Shown here in pieces: positions 14,206 through 21,885 of a stretch of DNA of 21,885 bases. The number at the start of each line of letters is the position of its first letter. The stretch's first letter is position 1. Below the pieces are notes generated by a model. It saw nothing but the letters and a program-made list of their open reading frames with translations, did no database searches and was not told the origin of the DNA. This DNA is from Candidatus Omnitrophota bacterium (GTDB lineage: Bacteria > Omnitrophota > Gorgyraeia > Gygaellales > Profunditerraquicolaceae). The stretch is taken from contig JAFGET010000092.1 in assembly GCA_016931435.1 (NCBI GenBank), forward strand, positions 1 to 21,885. The letters are read 5' to 3'. Both the position numbers and the translations under genes were made by a program.

Positions 14206-14646
14206 TTATTTATCTTTATAATACCTGTCAATCGCCTCCCTGATATCCGAAGAGGTAGAGACAAAAGTCTGCACCGTGCAGCCGCTTAACAATTCTATAT
14301 CTTCAATAGCATGCGCATTAAGGGGATTTGACATAGCTAAAGTCAGATTATTTCCTATCTTATCAATAGGTAAAAGCATGTATTGCTTGACGACGCGCCC
14401 GGGGATGATACCGATCACCTCCGGGCTGATCTCGTAACTGTTTAAAGGCAGGTAAGGGAAACCGTATTGCGCCGTTAAGGACTGCGCGATATCCTCCTCC
14501 TTGACGAACCCCAGGCTGACCAGTATCTCACCGATCAACCCGCCTCTTTCTTTCTGTAGATTCAGGCCCTCTTCTAGCTGTTTGAGATTGATCAAACCGC
14601 GCTCGACGAGCAATTCCCCTAATTGTTTGTTTATTACCTTTCTCAT
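14206..14646 (-). CDS. Stand-alone MshEN domain protein, putative c-di-GMP receptor
   Basis: A 146-residue protein made only of the N-terminal domain of MshE/PilB ATPases (T2SSE_N/MshEN). Two 24-residue motifs (8-31, QLGELLVERGLI...; 37-60, LIGEILVSLGFV...) are separated by five residues, exactly the MshEN architecture. They fit the c-di-GMP-binding consensus at nearly every position, including both G-(L/F) turns and both closing Gln residues. The first Arg of each motif is replaced (Gln8, Leu37), so binding is uncertain. The second half (70-146, TLAMSNPLNAHAIEDI) matches the PilB N-domain. The ATG at 14646 lies one base after the GGDEF gene's stop. It might regulate the two ATPases encoded next (inference). 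Confidence 0.85.
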   Translation of the reverse strand: MRKVINKQLGELLVERGLINLKQLEEGLNLQKERGGLIGEILVSLGFVKEEDIAQSLTAQYGFPYLPLNSYEISPEVIGIIPGRVVKQYMLLPIDKIGNNLTLAMSNPLNAHAIEDIELLSGCTVQTFVSTSSDIREAIDRYYKDK

Positions 14647-14648
14647 GA

Positions 14649-16058
14649 TTAAACCACGCGGTTTTTGCCTTGCTCCTTAGCTGATCTAAGGGATGCTCTG
14701 GCTTTAAAAAATAGTTCATCCGCATCAATGCCGTCTATGGGGTTTTCGCTGATGCCGGCAGATACACGGACTCCCCCCTTTAAGCCGGATTCCTGACTGA
14801 AGTCTTTCTCTACTTTATTTCTGATATCTTCGGCTATATTTTTTGCCTGCCTTTTGTTCTTTTCCGGTAATACTACGGCAAATTCATCCGCAGTTATCCT
14901 GGCTACGCGGTCGACGGCGCTGACCGAACTTCTAAACAAAGCCGCCAATTTTTTTAAGACTCTTTCGGCGTGCGGCAAACCGAGGCTCTTCCGTATTTCT
15001 TTAAAATTATCCACGTCAAAAAGAACCAAGGCGCACGGCCGCTGATAGATCATTGCCCTCCTGATCTCTTCCTGCAGGCAATTGCGTATAAATACTTCGT
15101 TATATAAGCCGGTAAGGCCGTCTTTTATCTCCAATTTTTCCACGCGGTGCAAAAGAAGGTCATTTTCTACGGCGATGGCGACCTGGCGGGAGAGAACATC
15201 CAGTAACCCTATATCGTCTTTTGCATAAACAAATGAATCCTTATTATTGCCTATACCTAAGAGCGCAAAGACCCTGTCTTTCAAAAAAACCGGCATAGCC
15301 AGGCTGTTTTTCAGGTTGAATTTTTCGCGGAATCTGCTACCTTGCTCTTGCGGAAGCTTATTTTCACCATCCAGAATAAAAACTGCCCTCTGGCTTATCG
15401 CCTCATTAAATATCTTTTCTTCGGACAAAATATTGACGCCTAAAAGCCTCTGGCTATTTAAACCGTCCGCCGCTTTTACGTAAAAAGTCTCCACTGCCGG
15501 TTCCCTGAAAAGCAGGTATGCCACATCGGAATTACACAGAGCGCGGGATTTCTCAACCGTGATCTTGAATATATCCTCAAGGCTGGCCCCCTGAGAGATC
15601 AGGGAACTTATCTCCAGCATGCTTGAAAGCAAAAATACCCTCTTTTGAATCTCAAGGTTCATTTCCACGGTCTTCTCGCCGTAACTTTTTAATTCGCTCA
15701 TATCCGTGCGGATATTAGCTACCAGCAAGTTTAAGGCTTCGGCCAGGTCACCCACCTCATCCTGTTTTTTTACGTCTATTCTTCTACGGCTGTCCCCGGA
15801 AGCCATAAGTTTTGCCTGTCGGGTCACAAAAAGGATGTGGCCGAAGACCTGTTTTATCAAGATAAATCCCGCAAAGGAGATTATCAGCGTCGCTAAAAGA
15901 TAAAGGATTATATCCAGCTTAAATCCCGGGCGAGGCCAGATATAGTTGGCTGCAAAATAAAAACAGACGAGCGAAGGCAGAAAAAACAGATAAAAGGCCA
16001 TCCTTAATTTATAATTAATGCGCTTCGACGCTAAAACTAGATCTTTACGTTTTACCAT
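14649..16058 (-). CDS. Membrane HAMP-GAF protein with degenerate GGDEF domain
   Basis: A 469-residue protein with two transmembrane helices (about 20-40 and 48-70), a HAMP domain (71-122), a GAF domain (about 150-300) and a GGDEF-family domain (308-466) opened by DGLTGLYN. The active-site loop reads TADEF (389-393) rather than GGDEF. The metal-binding LFDVDNF is kept, but the guanine-contacting Asn and Asp positions of active cyclases are changed in the segment KEIRKSLGLPHAERVL (353-368), and no RxxD inhibitory site precedes the loop. I therefore predict little or no diguanylate cyclase activity and a sensing or scaffold role. GGAGG stands 5-6 nt before ATG 16058. The next gene encodes an MshEN domain. 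Confidence 0.88.
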   Translation of the reverse strand: MVKRKDLVLASKRINYKLRMAFYLFFLPSLVCFYFAANYIWPRPGFKLDIILYLLATLIISFAGFILIKQVFGHILFVTRQAKLMASGDSRRRIDVKKQDEVGDLAEALNLLVANIRTDMSELKSYGEKTVEMNLEIQKRVFLLSSMLEISSLISQGASLEDIFKITVEKSRALCNSDVAYLLFREPAVETFYVKAADGLNSQRLLGVNILSEEKIFNEAISQRAVFILDGENKLPQEQGSRFREKFNLKNSLAMPVFLKDRVFALLGIGNNKDSFVYAKDDIGLLDVLSRQVAIAVENDLLLHRVEKLEIKDGLTGLYNEVFIRNCLQEEIRRAMIYQRPCALVLFDVDNFKEIRKSLGLPHAERVLKKLAALFRSSVSAVDRVARITADEFAVVLPEKNKRQAKNIAEDIRNKVEKDFSQESGLKGGVRVSAGISENPIDGIDADELFFKARASLRSAKEQGKNRVV

Positions 16059-16141
16059 AATAACCTCCGCGGCTTTACTTTCACAGGACGCCCTAAGCTT
16101 GACTTAAGGCAGGGACTTCAAAACCTTTTACCTAACATTAT

Positions 16142-16170
16142 ATTATACTTTCCATCTCCTTTAAGCGCAA
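16142..16170 (-). promoter_or_regulatory. Probable sigma-70 promoter of the pilus/c-di-GMP cluster
   Basis: On the minus strand a perfect -10 TATAAT (16147-16142) lies 17 bp after TTGCGC (16170-16165), a weak -35 that keeps TTG. It falls in the 116-bp gap between the radical SAM gene and the GGDEF-family gene, leaving a leader of roughly 75 nt. A second, overlapping TATAAT follows 5 bp later. Confidence 0.45.
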
Positions 16171-16174
16171 TAAG

Positions 16175-17893
16175 TTATTTGTTTACCCCCATATCAAGAA
16201 ACTCCCAGGGAAGCAATTCTTCTTGCGGCCTTTCTTTCAGGTAAAAAGCGGGGTCTACGCCTGATTCTAAAAAAGCCTCCTGCCATTTTTCAAAAACAAA
16301 GTGATCATCCCAGGCGTCGAATTTAGCTCCTTTACGGAAAGCCGATAATATGACCTTAGACAGCCTCCTGTCTCCCCTGGATAAAATGCCTTCTAAAGTG
16401 CTCATTTTGATGTTTTGCACGCTTAATTTCAGGCGTTTTATTCTTTTAGCTTTTTGCCTCAGATGATCCTGTTTCTCGATTATAGAATCCTCACCTTCCA
16501 TCCTAAACCTTTCAAAAGCCGTATGCGGTTTAGGGATCAGGGTATTTACACTGATGTTGACCTGGGCCGGAGAGCCGCTTACACGCGCCTTTAATTTCGA
16601 AATAGAAGAAGCCATCTCGATTATGGCATCCACATCTGCCAATGATTCTGTAGGCAAACCGATCATAAAATATAATTTTACCCTCTGATATCCCGAGGCG
16701 TATGCCTGTTCTAATGTCCTTAAAAATTCCTCGGAATCGAATTCCTTGTTCAGGCACTTGCGTAACCTCTCGGTAGCTGCCTCCGGAGCAAAGGTCAGGC
16801 CGGTCTTTTTAATCTTAGAGACCAGGTAAGAAAGATTGCCCACTAAAGCCTTGGGCTTTATTGAAGGAAGTGAAACGCAGACACCTCTATCCCTGAATAA
16901 TCCGACCAGGTTTTCAACTAACCGCTCTACCTCAGGATAATCGCTTACAGACAACCCCGCCAGGGACATCTCTTCATAACCGGTAAGTTTATAACTCTGG
17001 CTTGCCGCCCTGACAATAGTATCGATCTCTTTTTTTCTAAAAGGATAATACTGCACCCTGGCCTGGCAAAAAGCGCACCTGTTAGGACAACCCCGCATGA
17101 TCTCTAAGGCTACGCGGTCATGCACTATTTGGGAGTAAGGAACCAGCCAGTCAATCGGAAAATAAGAACTGTCCAGGCCCTTGATGAACCTTTTTTTAAT
17201 TTTACGGGGAAGGCCTTGAGACCTTGGCCTAAAATCCTCTAATCTACCCGAAGAATCATACGCCGGGTCATATAAAAGAGGGGCGTAGACACCCTCGATA
17301 CCGCAAAATTCGGCCAAAAGTTCTTTCTTGCTTATTTTCCCGGACTTAAATTTTTCTTTAAGCCTGCGGTATAAATCAACGATCTCTATGATCGCTTCTT
17401 CCGCTTCCCCGATGACGAATAAATCAAAAAAATCCGCGATAGGTTCCGGGTTTAATACGCAAGGGCCGCCTCCTATGACCAAGGGATGGCTTGGGCCGCG
17501 CAATGAGGATTCAAGCGGGATGCGCCCTAGATCTAAAATATTCAACACATTAGTATAACTCAATTCATATCCCAAAGAAAAACCAATGATATCGAACGCC
17601 CCCAGCGGTTCTTTTGACTCCAGAGAAAATATGTCCTTTTTATTGCGCCTTAAGGCTTCCTCCATATCTGGATTGCAGGAAAAAAACCTTTCGCAGGCAA
17701 CATCCGCTATATCATTCAAAAGGCCGTAAAGGATCCTGAGGCCAATATTACTCATGCCTACCTCATAAAGGTCGGCAAAACATAAGGCAAATCTTATGGT
17801 AGCGCGGGAAAAATCTTTTTTAGGGCAGTTCCATTCCTCTCCGATATAACGGCCGGGCCTCTCCACCTGGGTTAAAATATCCTCCACCGTCAT
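16175..17893 (-). CDS. B12-type radical SAM protein, TIGR03960-like
   Basis: A 572-residue protein. I chose ATG 17893, which overlaps the rodA stop as ATGA and gives the family-like N-terminus ILTQVERPGRYIGEEWN; a longer frame to 18040 runs inside rodA. The N-terminal half resembles a cobalamin-binding Rossmann domain (GFSLGYELSYTNVLNILDLG 104-123, PLVIGGGPCVLNPEP 137-151). The radical SAM cluster motif CPNRCAFC gives C269, C273 and C276, followed by YYPFRKKE. Later features are LTFAPEAATERLR, VKLYFMIGLPTE and NTLIPKPHTAF. The family resembles YgiQ and methylthiotransferase-type enzymes, but its reaction is unknown. The TIGR03936/DUF2344 partner often found beside it is not in the window. Confidence 0.9.
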   Translation of the reverse strand: MTVEDILTQVERPGRYIGEEWNCPKKDFSRATIRFALCFADLYEVGMSNIGLRILYGLLNDIADVACERFFSCNPDMEEALRRNKKDIFSLESKEPLGAFDIIGFSLGYELSYTNVLNILDLGRIPLESSLRGPSHPLVIGGGPCVLNPEPIADFFDLFVIGEAEEAIIEIVDLYRRLKEKFKSGKISKKELLAEFCGIEGVYAPLLYDPAYDSSGRLEDFRPRSQGLPRKIKKRFIKGLDSSYFPIDWLVPYSQIVHDRVALEIMRGCPNRCAFCQARVQYYPFRKKEIDTIVRAASQSYKLTGYEEMSLAGLSVSDYPEVERLVENLVGLFRDRGVCVSLPSIKPKALVGNLSYLVSKIKKTGLTFAPEAATERLRKCLNKEFDSEEFLRTLEQAYASGYQRVKLYFMIGLPTESLADVDAIIEMASSISKLKARVSGSPAQVNISVNTLIPKPHTAFERFRMEGEDSIIEKQDHLRQKAKRIKRLKLSVQNIKMSTLEGILSRGDRRLSKVILSAFRKGAKFDAWDDHFVFEKWQEAFLESGVDPAFYLKERPQEELLPWEFLDMGVNK

Positions 17894-18981
17894 CTCTGCC
17901 TCGCTATATTTGCCAGTATCCCTAAAGAAATAAAAGTAACTATCATCGAGGAGCCGCCATAACTCATCAAAGGCAAAGGCAGCCCGACAACCGGGGCAAA
18001 CCCCATATTCATGGCGATATTGATCAAGACCTGGATGCAAAACATCATAGAGATGCCCGAAGCTAAAAGCCTAGCGAAGCTGTCATCTTTACTTTCCGCA
18101 GCAAGCATGCCTTCGCGGATCAAAAGATAATACAGCACAAAAAGCACGGCTACTCCGCAAAATCCCCACTCCTCGGAAAAAGTAGCAAAAATAAAATCGG
18201 TGTGCGACTCAGGCAAAAAATGCAACTGGCTCTGCGTGCCTCCCAGCCACCCTTTACCGAAAAGCCCGCCTGAGCCGATAGCGATCTTAGACTGTATTAC
18301 TGTATAACCTGCGCCTAAAGGGTCTACATTAGGGTTTAAAAAAACCAGCAGCCGATCCCTCTGATAATCTCTTAAAAAATGCCAGAATACAGGCAGCAAT
18401 AGAAGGCCCGAGAGTAAAAAGCTGAAGATATATCTCAGTTTTGCGCCGGACAAATAAACCATGCCTAAGAATATAAAAAGTATTATGGTGGCGCTTCCCA
18501 AATCCGGCTGGTCCATGATCAACCAGACCGGGATGGCCACGTAAGAGAAAGGCAGGATAAAAGAACGCGCCAGGCCGTATTTATGCACGTCTAAAGAAAG
18601 GTCGTAATCGGACTTTGAGCTGAAATACCTGGCTAAAAAGATTATCACGATGAGCTTTACTATCTCGGAAGGTTGAAAATTAAACCAAGCTAACTTAAGC
18701 CAACGCTGGGCGCCCAAACGGATGATGCCCAAGGCGAACACCAAAACCAGCAAAAATAACGCCAGAAAATATAAGAAATAAGTAATATCCCAGAGCCTGC
18801 GGTAATTAAAATTAGCCGCCAGGATAAAAAAAACCAATCCCAACAATACCCACAGAAGCTGCCTAAGATATAACGAGTGCCATCTTGCGTTCTCTACCTG
18901 AAAAGTACTGCTGTATATGGATAAGATCCCGATACAGGCGATTAAAAAAGCGATCAAAAGGATCCTGGTAAAAGCCGACAT
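17890..18981 (-). CDS. rodA: Rod shape-determining glycosyltransferase RodA
   Basis: A 363-residue SEDS-family membrane protein with about 10 hydrophobic segments. RodA polymerises peptidoglycan glycan strands from lipid II within the elongasome, paired with PBP2. Family motifs are in order: RLGAQRWLKL, FQPSEIVKLIVIIFLARYF, DQPDLGSATI (with the SEDS aspartate), GKGWLGGTQSQLHFLPESHTDFIF and PLPLMSYGGSS near the end. Length and motif set are those of an intact gene. The ATG at 18981 overlaps the PBP2 stop as TGATG, and its own stop overlaps the radical SAM start as ATGA, indicating tight coupling within the cell-shape operon. Confidence 0.97.
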   Translation of the reverse strand: MSAFTRILLIAFLIACIGILSIYSSTFQVENARWHSLYLRQLLWVLLGLVFFILAANFNYRRLWDITYFLYFLALFLLVLVFALGIIRLGAQRWLKLAWFNFQPSEIVKLIVIIFLARYFSSKSDYDLSLDVHKYGLARSFILPFSYVAIPVWLIMDQPDLGSATIILFIFLGMVYLSGAKLRYIFSFLLSGLLLLPVFWHFLRDYQRDRLLVFLNPNVDPLGAGYTVIQSKIAIGSGGLFGKGWLGGTQSQLHFLPESHTDFIFATFSEEWGFCGVAVLFVLYYLLIREGMLAAESKDDSFARLLASGISMMFCIQVLINIAMNMGFAPVVGLPLPLMSYGGSSMIVTFISLGILANIARQR

Positions 18982-20702
18982 CAGATCAATCCTTTAAGAG
19001 ACATATTTTCAATAATCTCTTTAGCTACCCCGCAGGCCCAATAACCCGAACCTCCGTTCTCAAGAAAAACACAGATCACATACCGGGGATTATCAAAAGG
19101 GAAAAAACCGGCAAACCACCCGTGGGCGAGGCTTCCTGATACCTGTGCGGTGCCGGTCTTGCCGGCGACCGAAACGGGGATTTGCGGATCAGACAAGATA
19201 TGCGCAGTTCCGCCGGGGCTTGAGACTGTTTCCTTTAAGGCCTTCCTGATATATTGCACGGTATTTTCTTTTAGCGGTATCCGGCTGATCTTCTTTTGAT
19301 ATCCGCTTATGTCTTTTCCGCTTACGGATCTTAATATATAAGGCTTGACCAGATACCCCTGATTGGCAAATACCGCCATCATCCGCGTTACCTGAAGAGG
19401 AGTGACCAAAAGATCCCCCTGGCCGATCGCAAAATTAGCCGTATCTCCGTCATACCAATTTTTAAAACGAGTCACTTTCCTCCATATTGGGCTAGGCACA
19501 AGGCCGCTTTCTTCATACGGAAGATCTATTCCAGTAGTTTTACCGAACGAAAATCTCAGGGCATATTCACTGATCAAGTCCGGGCCTAAGGCCAAACCTG
19601 TGCGGTAAAAAAATACGTTGCAGGAATGCTTGATCGCCTCCATAAGATCCTGCTGGCCATGCTTCGACCAGCAGGCAAACTTGCGCTTTCCCACGTTGAC
19701 GCTTCCCGAACAGAAAAAACCGGTATCCAAATCGACCTTCTTGGTCTCAAGCGCGGCAGAAGCTACCACCAGCTTAAAAACCGAACCCGGAGGATACATA
19801 CCGGTGATCGCGCGGTCGGTCAACGGAGAATCCTTCCTGGAAAAAAGGTCGCTAAAGGAATCCAGGCTCCTTTTCTTTACAAAATCCGAAGGGTTGAAGT
19901 CCGGGTGACTGGACAAAGCGATTATCTCTCCGTTATTAGGATCCATCAAAATAACGCACCCGCTTTTTTGCCCTAAAGCATCTTCGGCGATCTTTTGCGC
20001 TTTTATATCCACAGTCAATGACAGTTCTTTGCCGTCCTTAGAAGGCTTAAAACCGATCACCCGCACAAGCCTTCCGCGGTGGTCGACTTCTACCGATAAA
20101 GCTCCTTCTTCCTGGCGTAAAAAGTAATCATACTTTTCTTCGACTCCGCCAAAACCCATAATATCCTTAGTCTTATAGCCATAATCAGCCAGCTTCGTCA
20201 GGCGCCAGTGGTCGATCTCATTGACATAGCCTATTAAGTGCGAAGTCATCCTGGCATAGGGATATTTCCTTAAAGGGTGCGGCTGGATAAAGACATTTCC
20301 CATCCCGCCTTTTAATTCTTCCAGCGCTATCGCCTGACGGATATCTATATTTTTAGCGACCGCGACCGGCATAAAAGGAGCTATAAAACCTTCCCTGAAG
20401 GCGCGCTTAAGTTTATCCGGATCTTCGTTTAAAATCCTGGCCAGTTCAAGCAGGGCCTGGCTTGCCTTGAGCGGGCTATCCGCAAGCACCATGGCGTCAT
20501 AAGAAAGGTAATTATCCACGATGATTTCGCCGTTACGGTCAAGGATCTTGCCGCGGCAGCCTTCCTGCGGGATCAACCTTAAACAATTCTTATTGCTTAA
20601 CTGCCTTAGCTTCTTCGACTGCCTCAATTGAAGATCGGCTAACCCCAACATAAGGAAAATAAAAACTAAGGCTATCAGCCAACGGAATATTTTTATGCGC
20701 AT
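18981..20702 (-). CDS. mrdA: Penicillin-binding protein 2, elongasome transpeptidase
   Basis: A 573-residue class B PBP. A single N-terminal membrane helix (about 7-24) is followed by the PBP dimerisation domain (RGKILDRNGEIIVDN 50-64; RKYPYARMTSHLIGYV 145-160; GGVEEKYD 185-192) and the transpeptidase domain. Active-site motifs are all seen: SVFK with nucleophile Ser307 and Lys310, SCN at 360-362, and KTGTAQ at 515-520. It cross-links peptidoglycan in the periplasm and partners with RodA encoded next. It starts 2 bp after the mreD stop. The order mreC-mreD-PBP2-rodA is the classical one. Confidence 0.97.
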   Translation of the reverse strand: MRIKIFRWLIALVFIFLMLGLADLQLRQSKKLRQLSNKNCLRLIPQEGCRGKILDRNGEIIVDNYLSYDAMVLADSPLKASQALLELARILNEDPDKLKRAFREGFIAPFMPVAVAKNIDIRQAIALEELKGGMGNVFIQPHPLRKYPYARMTSHLIGYVNEIDHWRLTKLADYGYKTKDIMGFGGVEEKYDYFLRQEEGALSVEVDHRGRLVRVIGFKPSKDGKELSLTVDIKAQKIAEDALGQKSGCVILMDPNNGEIIALSSHPDFNPSDFVKKRSLDSFSDLFSRKDSPLTDRAITGMYPPGSVFKLVVASAALETKKVDLDTGFFCSGSVNVGKRKFACWSKHGQQDLMEAIKHSCNVFFYRTGLALGPDLISEYALRFSFGKTTGIDLPYEESGLVPSPIWRKVTRFKNWYDGDTANFAIGQGDLLVTPLQVTRMMAVFANQGYLVKPYILRSVSGKDISGYQKKISRIPLKENTVQYIRKALKETVSSPGGTAHILSDPQIPVSVAGKTGTAQVSGSLAHGWFAGFFPFDNPRYVICVFLENGGSGYWACGVAKEIIENMSLKGLI

Positions 20703-20704
20703 TT

Positions 20705-21271
20705 TTACTGGTATCTATCCAATTTGATAAGCCTGAAAGCAAAATATGCGACTGCGGCAGTATAGAATGCCTCCAGGATAATGACTTTTAAGGAAATCTG
20801 CCAGGTAAGTACCCTGCCTGAAAACAAAAATACCACCCTTGCCATTATATTATTAAGAAGCGCGCTTAACAAAACCAGTACCGACCGGACGATATCATTA
20901 TCCACGGTGATGATCTTAGAGAGCCTGATGATAAGCACGCTTAAAATAATAAATAAAACGGTATGCATGCCGAAATAAGAAACTGAAAGCGAGTCTTTTA
21001 ATAGCCCCGCAAAGATAACTAATAACAAAGACCGCCGTGGCTCGTAAAAAAGGCTGGCGATGACGACGCTGATGATGAAGAAATCGGGCTTGGTGCCAAA
21101 AAACCTGAAATAATGCATGACGGTAGCCTGCATCAACCCAAAAATGAATGTCAAGGCCAGAAAAATACGGATATCCAAACCGCTTTTTTTTCTTTTAAAA
21201 AAACGCGGGATTTTTTTTAAATTTTTTTTTATAAAGAAACCGAGATTGACCACAGTCAGGGCAGGCTTCAT
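20705..21271 (-). CDS. mreD: Rod shape-determining membrane protein MreD
   Basis: A 188-residue, mostly hydrophobic protein with a basic N-terminal 30 residues (KKNLKKIPRFFKRKKS) and about five transmembrane segments. ALTFIFGLMQATVMHYF (39-55), the polar KPDFFIISVVIASLFYEPRRSLLLVIFAGLLKDSLS pattern and the late VLLSALLNNIMARVVFLFSG are typical of MreD. It belongs to the elongasome and links MreC to PBP2/RodA. The ATG at 21271 overlaps the mreC stop as ATGA. Sequence identity in this family is low, so position in the operon is a large part of the evidence. Confidence 0.93.
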   Translation of the reverse strand: MKPALTVVNLGFFIKKNLKKIPRFFKRKKSGLDIRIFLALTFIFGLMQATVMHYFRFFGTKPDFFIISVVIASLFYEPRRSLLLVIFAGLLKDSLSVSYFGMHTVLFIILSVLIIRLSKIITVDNDIVRSVLVLLSALLNNIMARVVFLFSGRVLTWQISLKVIILEAFYTAAVAYFAFRLIKLDRYQ

Positions 21272-21885
21272 TGGATGATTACCAGCACTTCTTCGATATT
21301 TGAAAGGTCTACCGCAGGCTTGATCACCGCGTATCGGCTCAAGCCCGAAAGCTCCTCGCCTATTTCAGTGATATTGCCGATGATCAAACCTTTGGGGTAT
21401 GTCTGCGTCAAGCCCGAAGTGACGACTAAATCCGACACGCGTATGTCACTCTCCTTTGTAAGGTATTTCATCATCAGGGTGCCCCTTAAAGTGCCATAAA
21501 CCAAACCTTCCTGGCGGGCGCGCTGCGTAATCGCAGAAACAGATATAGACGGGTCATTAAGCAGGGCGACCTTGCTGGTCGAAAGACTGACCTCCATTAC
21601 TTTTCCGGCAAGGCCCAGGTAGGTTATTACGACATCCCCTTTTTTGACCCCGCGCAGGCTTCCCTTGTCAATGATCACCACGGATGACCAATTATCCGCG
21701 GAGTGCCCGATGACGCGGGAGGCGATAACTTTATAGGCAGAATCCTGCTTCAAAGAAAGTAGATCCCTCAGGCGCTGGTTTTCCAGGGATATTTCATTGG
21801 CTGTATTAAGTTTGGCCTTAAGATAACCCACTTCTTTTTTAAGCATTTCGCGCTGGGTGAAATTACGGTGATAAAATATAACCGC
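21268..21885 (-). CDS. mreC: Cell shape-determining protein MreC, N-terminus beyond the window
   Basis: The frame is open from the stop at 21268 to the window end, giving 205 residues. An internal ATG at 21846 is not the likely start, because the frame continues upstream through 13 more codons and the expected membrane anchor has not been reached. A coiled-coil (about 16-45, EVGYLKAKLNTANEISLENQ) is followed by the double beta-barrel periplasmic domain, with VVIIDKGSLRGVKKGDVVIT, GLAGKVMEVS, GTLRGT and TSGLTQTYPKGLIIGNI, all characteristic of MreC. It organises the elongasome by binding PBP2. mreB probably lies just outside the window. Confidence 0.95.
   Translation of the reverse strand, partial: AVIFYHRNFTQREMLKKEVGYLKAKLNTANEISLENQRLRDLLSLKQDSAYKVIASRVIGHSADNWSSVVIIDKGSLRGVKKGDVVITYLGLAGKVMEVSLSTSKVALLNDPSISVSAITQRARQEGLVYGTLRGTLMMKYLTKESDIRVSDLVVTSGLTQTYPKGLIIGNITEIGEELSGLSRYAVIKPAVDLSNIEEVLVIIQ

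Noticed and set aside
16059..16174. Terminator after the radical SAM gene
   Set aside because: A short CCTTAAG/CTTAGG hairpin exists near 16092-16110, but it has a bulge, no T-run, and lies downstream of the predicted promoter.
17894..18040. Longer radical SAM protein starting at 18040
   Set aside because: The extra 49 residues are translated from within rodA and do not resemble the family N-terminus; ATG 17893 gives an ATGA overlap.

Overview
The window is a gene-dense stretch (mid-range GC, estimated by eye) of a Gram-negative, probably rod-shaped bacterium, and every gene I support lies on the minus strand. The Gram-negative call rests on an LpxL/HtrB-type acyltransferase, a CsgG-like periplasmic protein and a complete-looking mreC-mreD-PBP2-rodA elongasome block. 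Multi-PAS sensors, MshEN-type pilus ATPases, HD-GYP and GGDEF proteins and a B12-type radical SAM enzyme beside rodA suggest an uncultured lineage such as Omnitrophota. That assignment is inference; no marker gene in the window settles it.

In transcription order (high to low coordinates): (1) 21885-16175, a tightly coupled cell-shape operon: mreC (5' end outside the window), mreD, mrdA/PBP2, rodA and a TIGR03960-like radical SAM gene, joined by ATGA and TGATG overlaps. (2) 16170-7888, a pilus/c-di-GMP cluster that probably has its own promoter: a membrane HAMP-GAF-GGDEF protein with a degenerate GGDEF site, a stand-alone MshEN domain, two PilB-type ATPases, one PilC/GspF platform protein, a small HTH protein and a GAF-HD-GYP phosphodiesterase with all its motifs. 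(3) 7883-3603, an envelope and housekeeping run: GT28/MGDG-synthase-like glycosyltransferase, LpxL-like acyltransferase, GT2 glycosyltransferase, Pcm, a small-multidrug-export family membrane protein and CobO-type cob(I)alamin adenosyltransferase. Several junctions overlap as TTGA or TAATG, implying translational coupling. (4) 3602-3122, a 480-bp non-coding segment: a consensus sigma-70 promoter, a possible ~75-nt transcript ending in a terminator or attenuator, then an array of alternating long hairpins. (5) 3121-1, a 59-aa two-helix membrane protein too short for usual ORF cut-offs, an ArfB-like GGQ protein, a CsgG-family secreted protein and a multi-PAS sensor cut off at the window edge.

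The most unusual part is 3132-3589. Three modules each join a TCAATTnnn/nnnAATTGA hairpin to a GCTGC/GCAGC-type hairpin. Stem sequences differ between modules but stay base-paired. The last hairpin abuts the Shine-Dalgarno of the 59-aa protein, and a textbook promoter plus terminator lies at the upstream end. I know no named RNA family that matches. The second point of interest is the pilus cluster: c-di-GMP-type proteins bracket two paralogous assembly ATPases, but the cyclase-like and receptor-like members both lack residues usually needed for synthesis or binding, while the phosphodiesterase looks intact.
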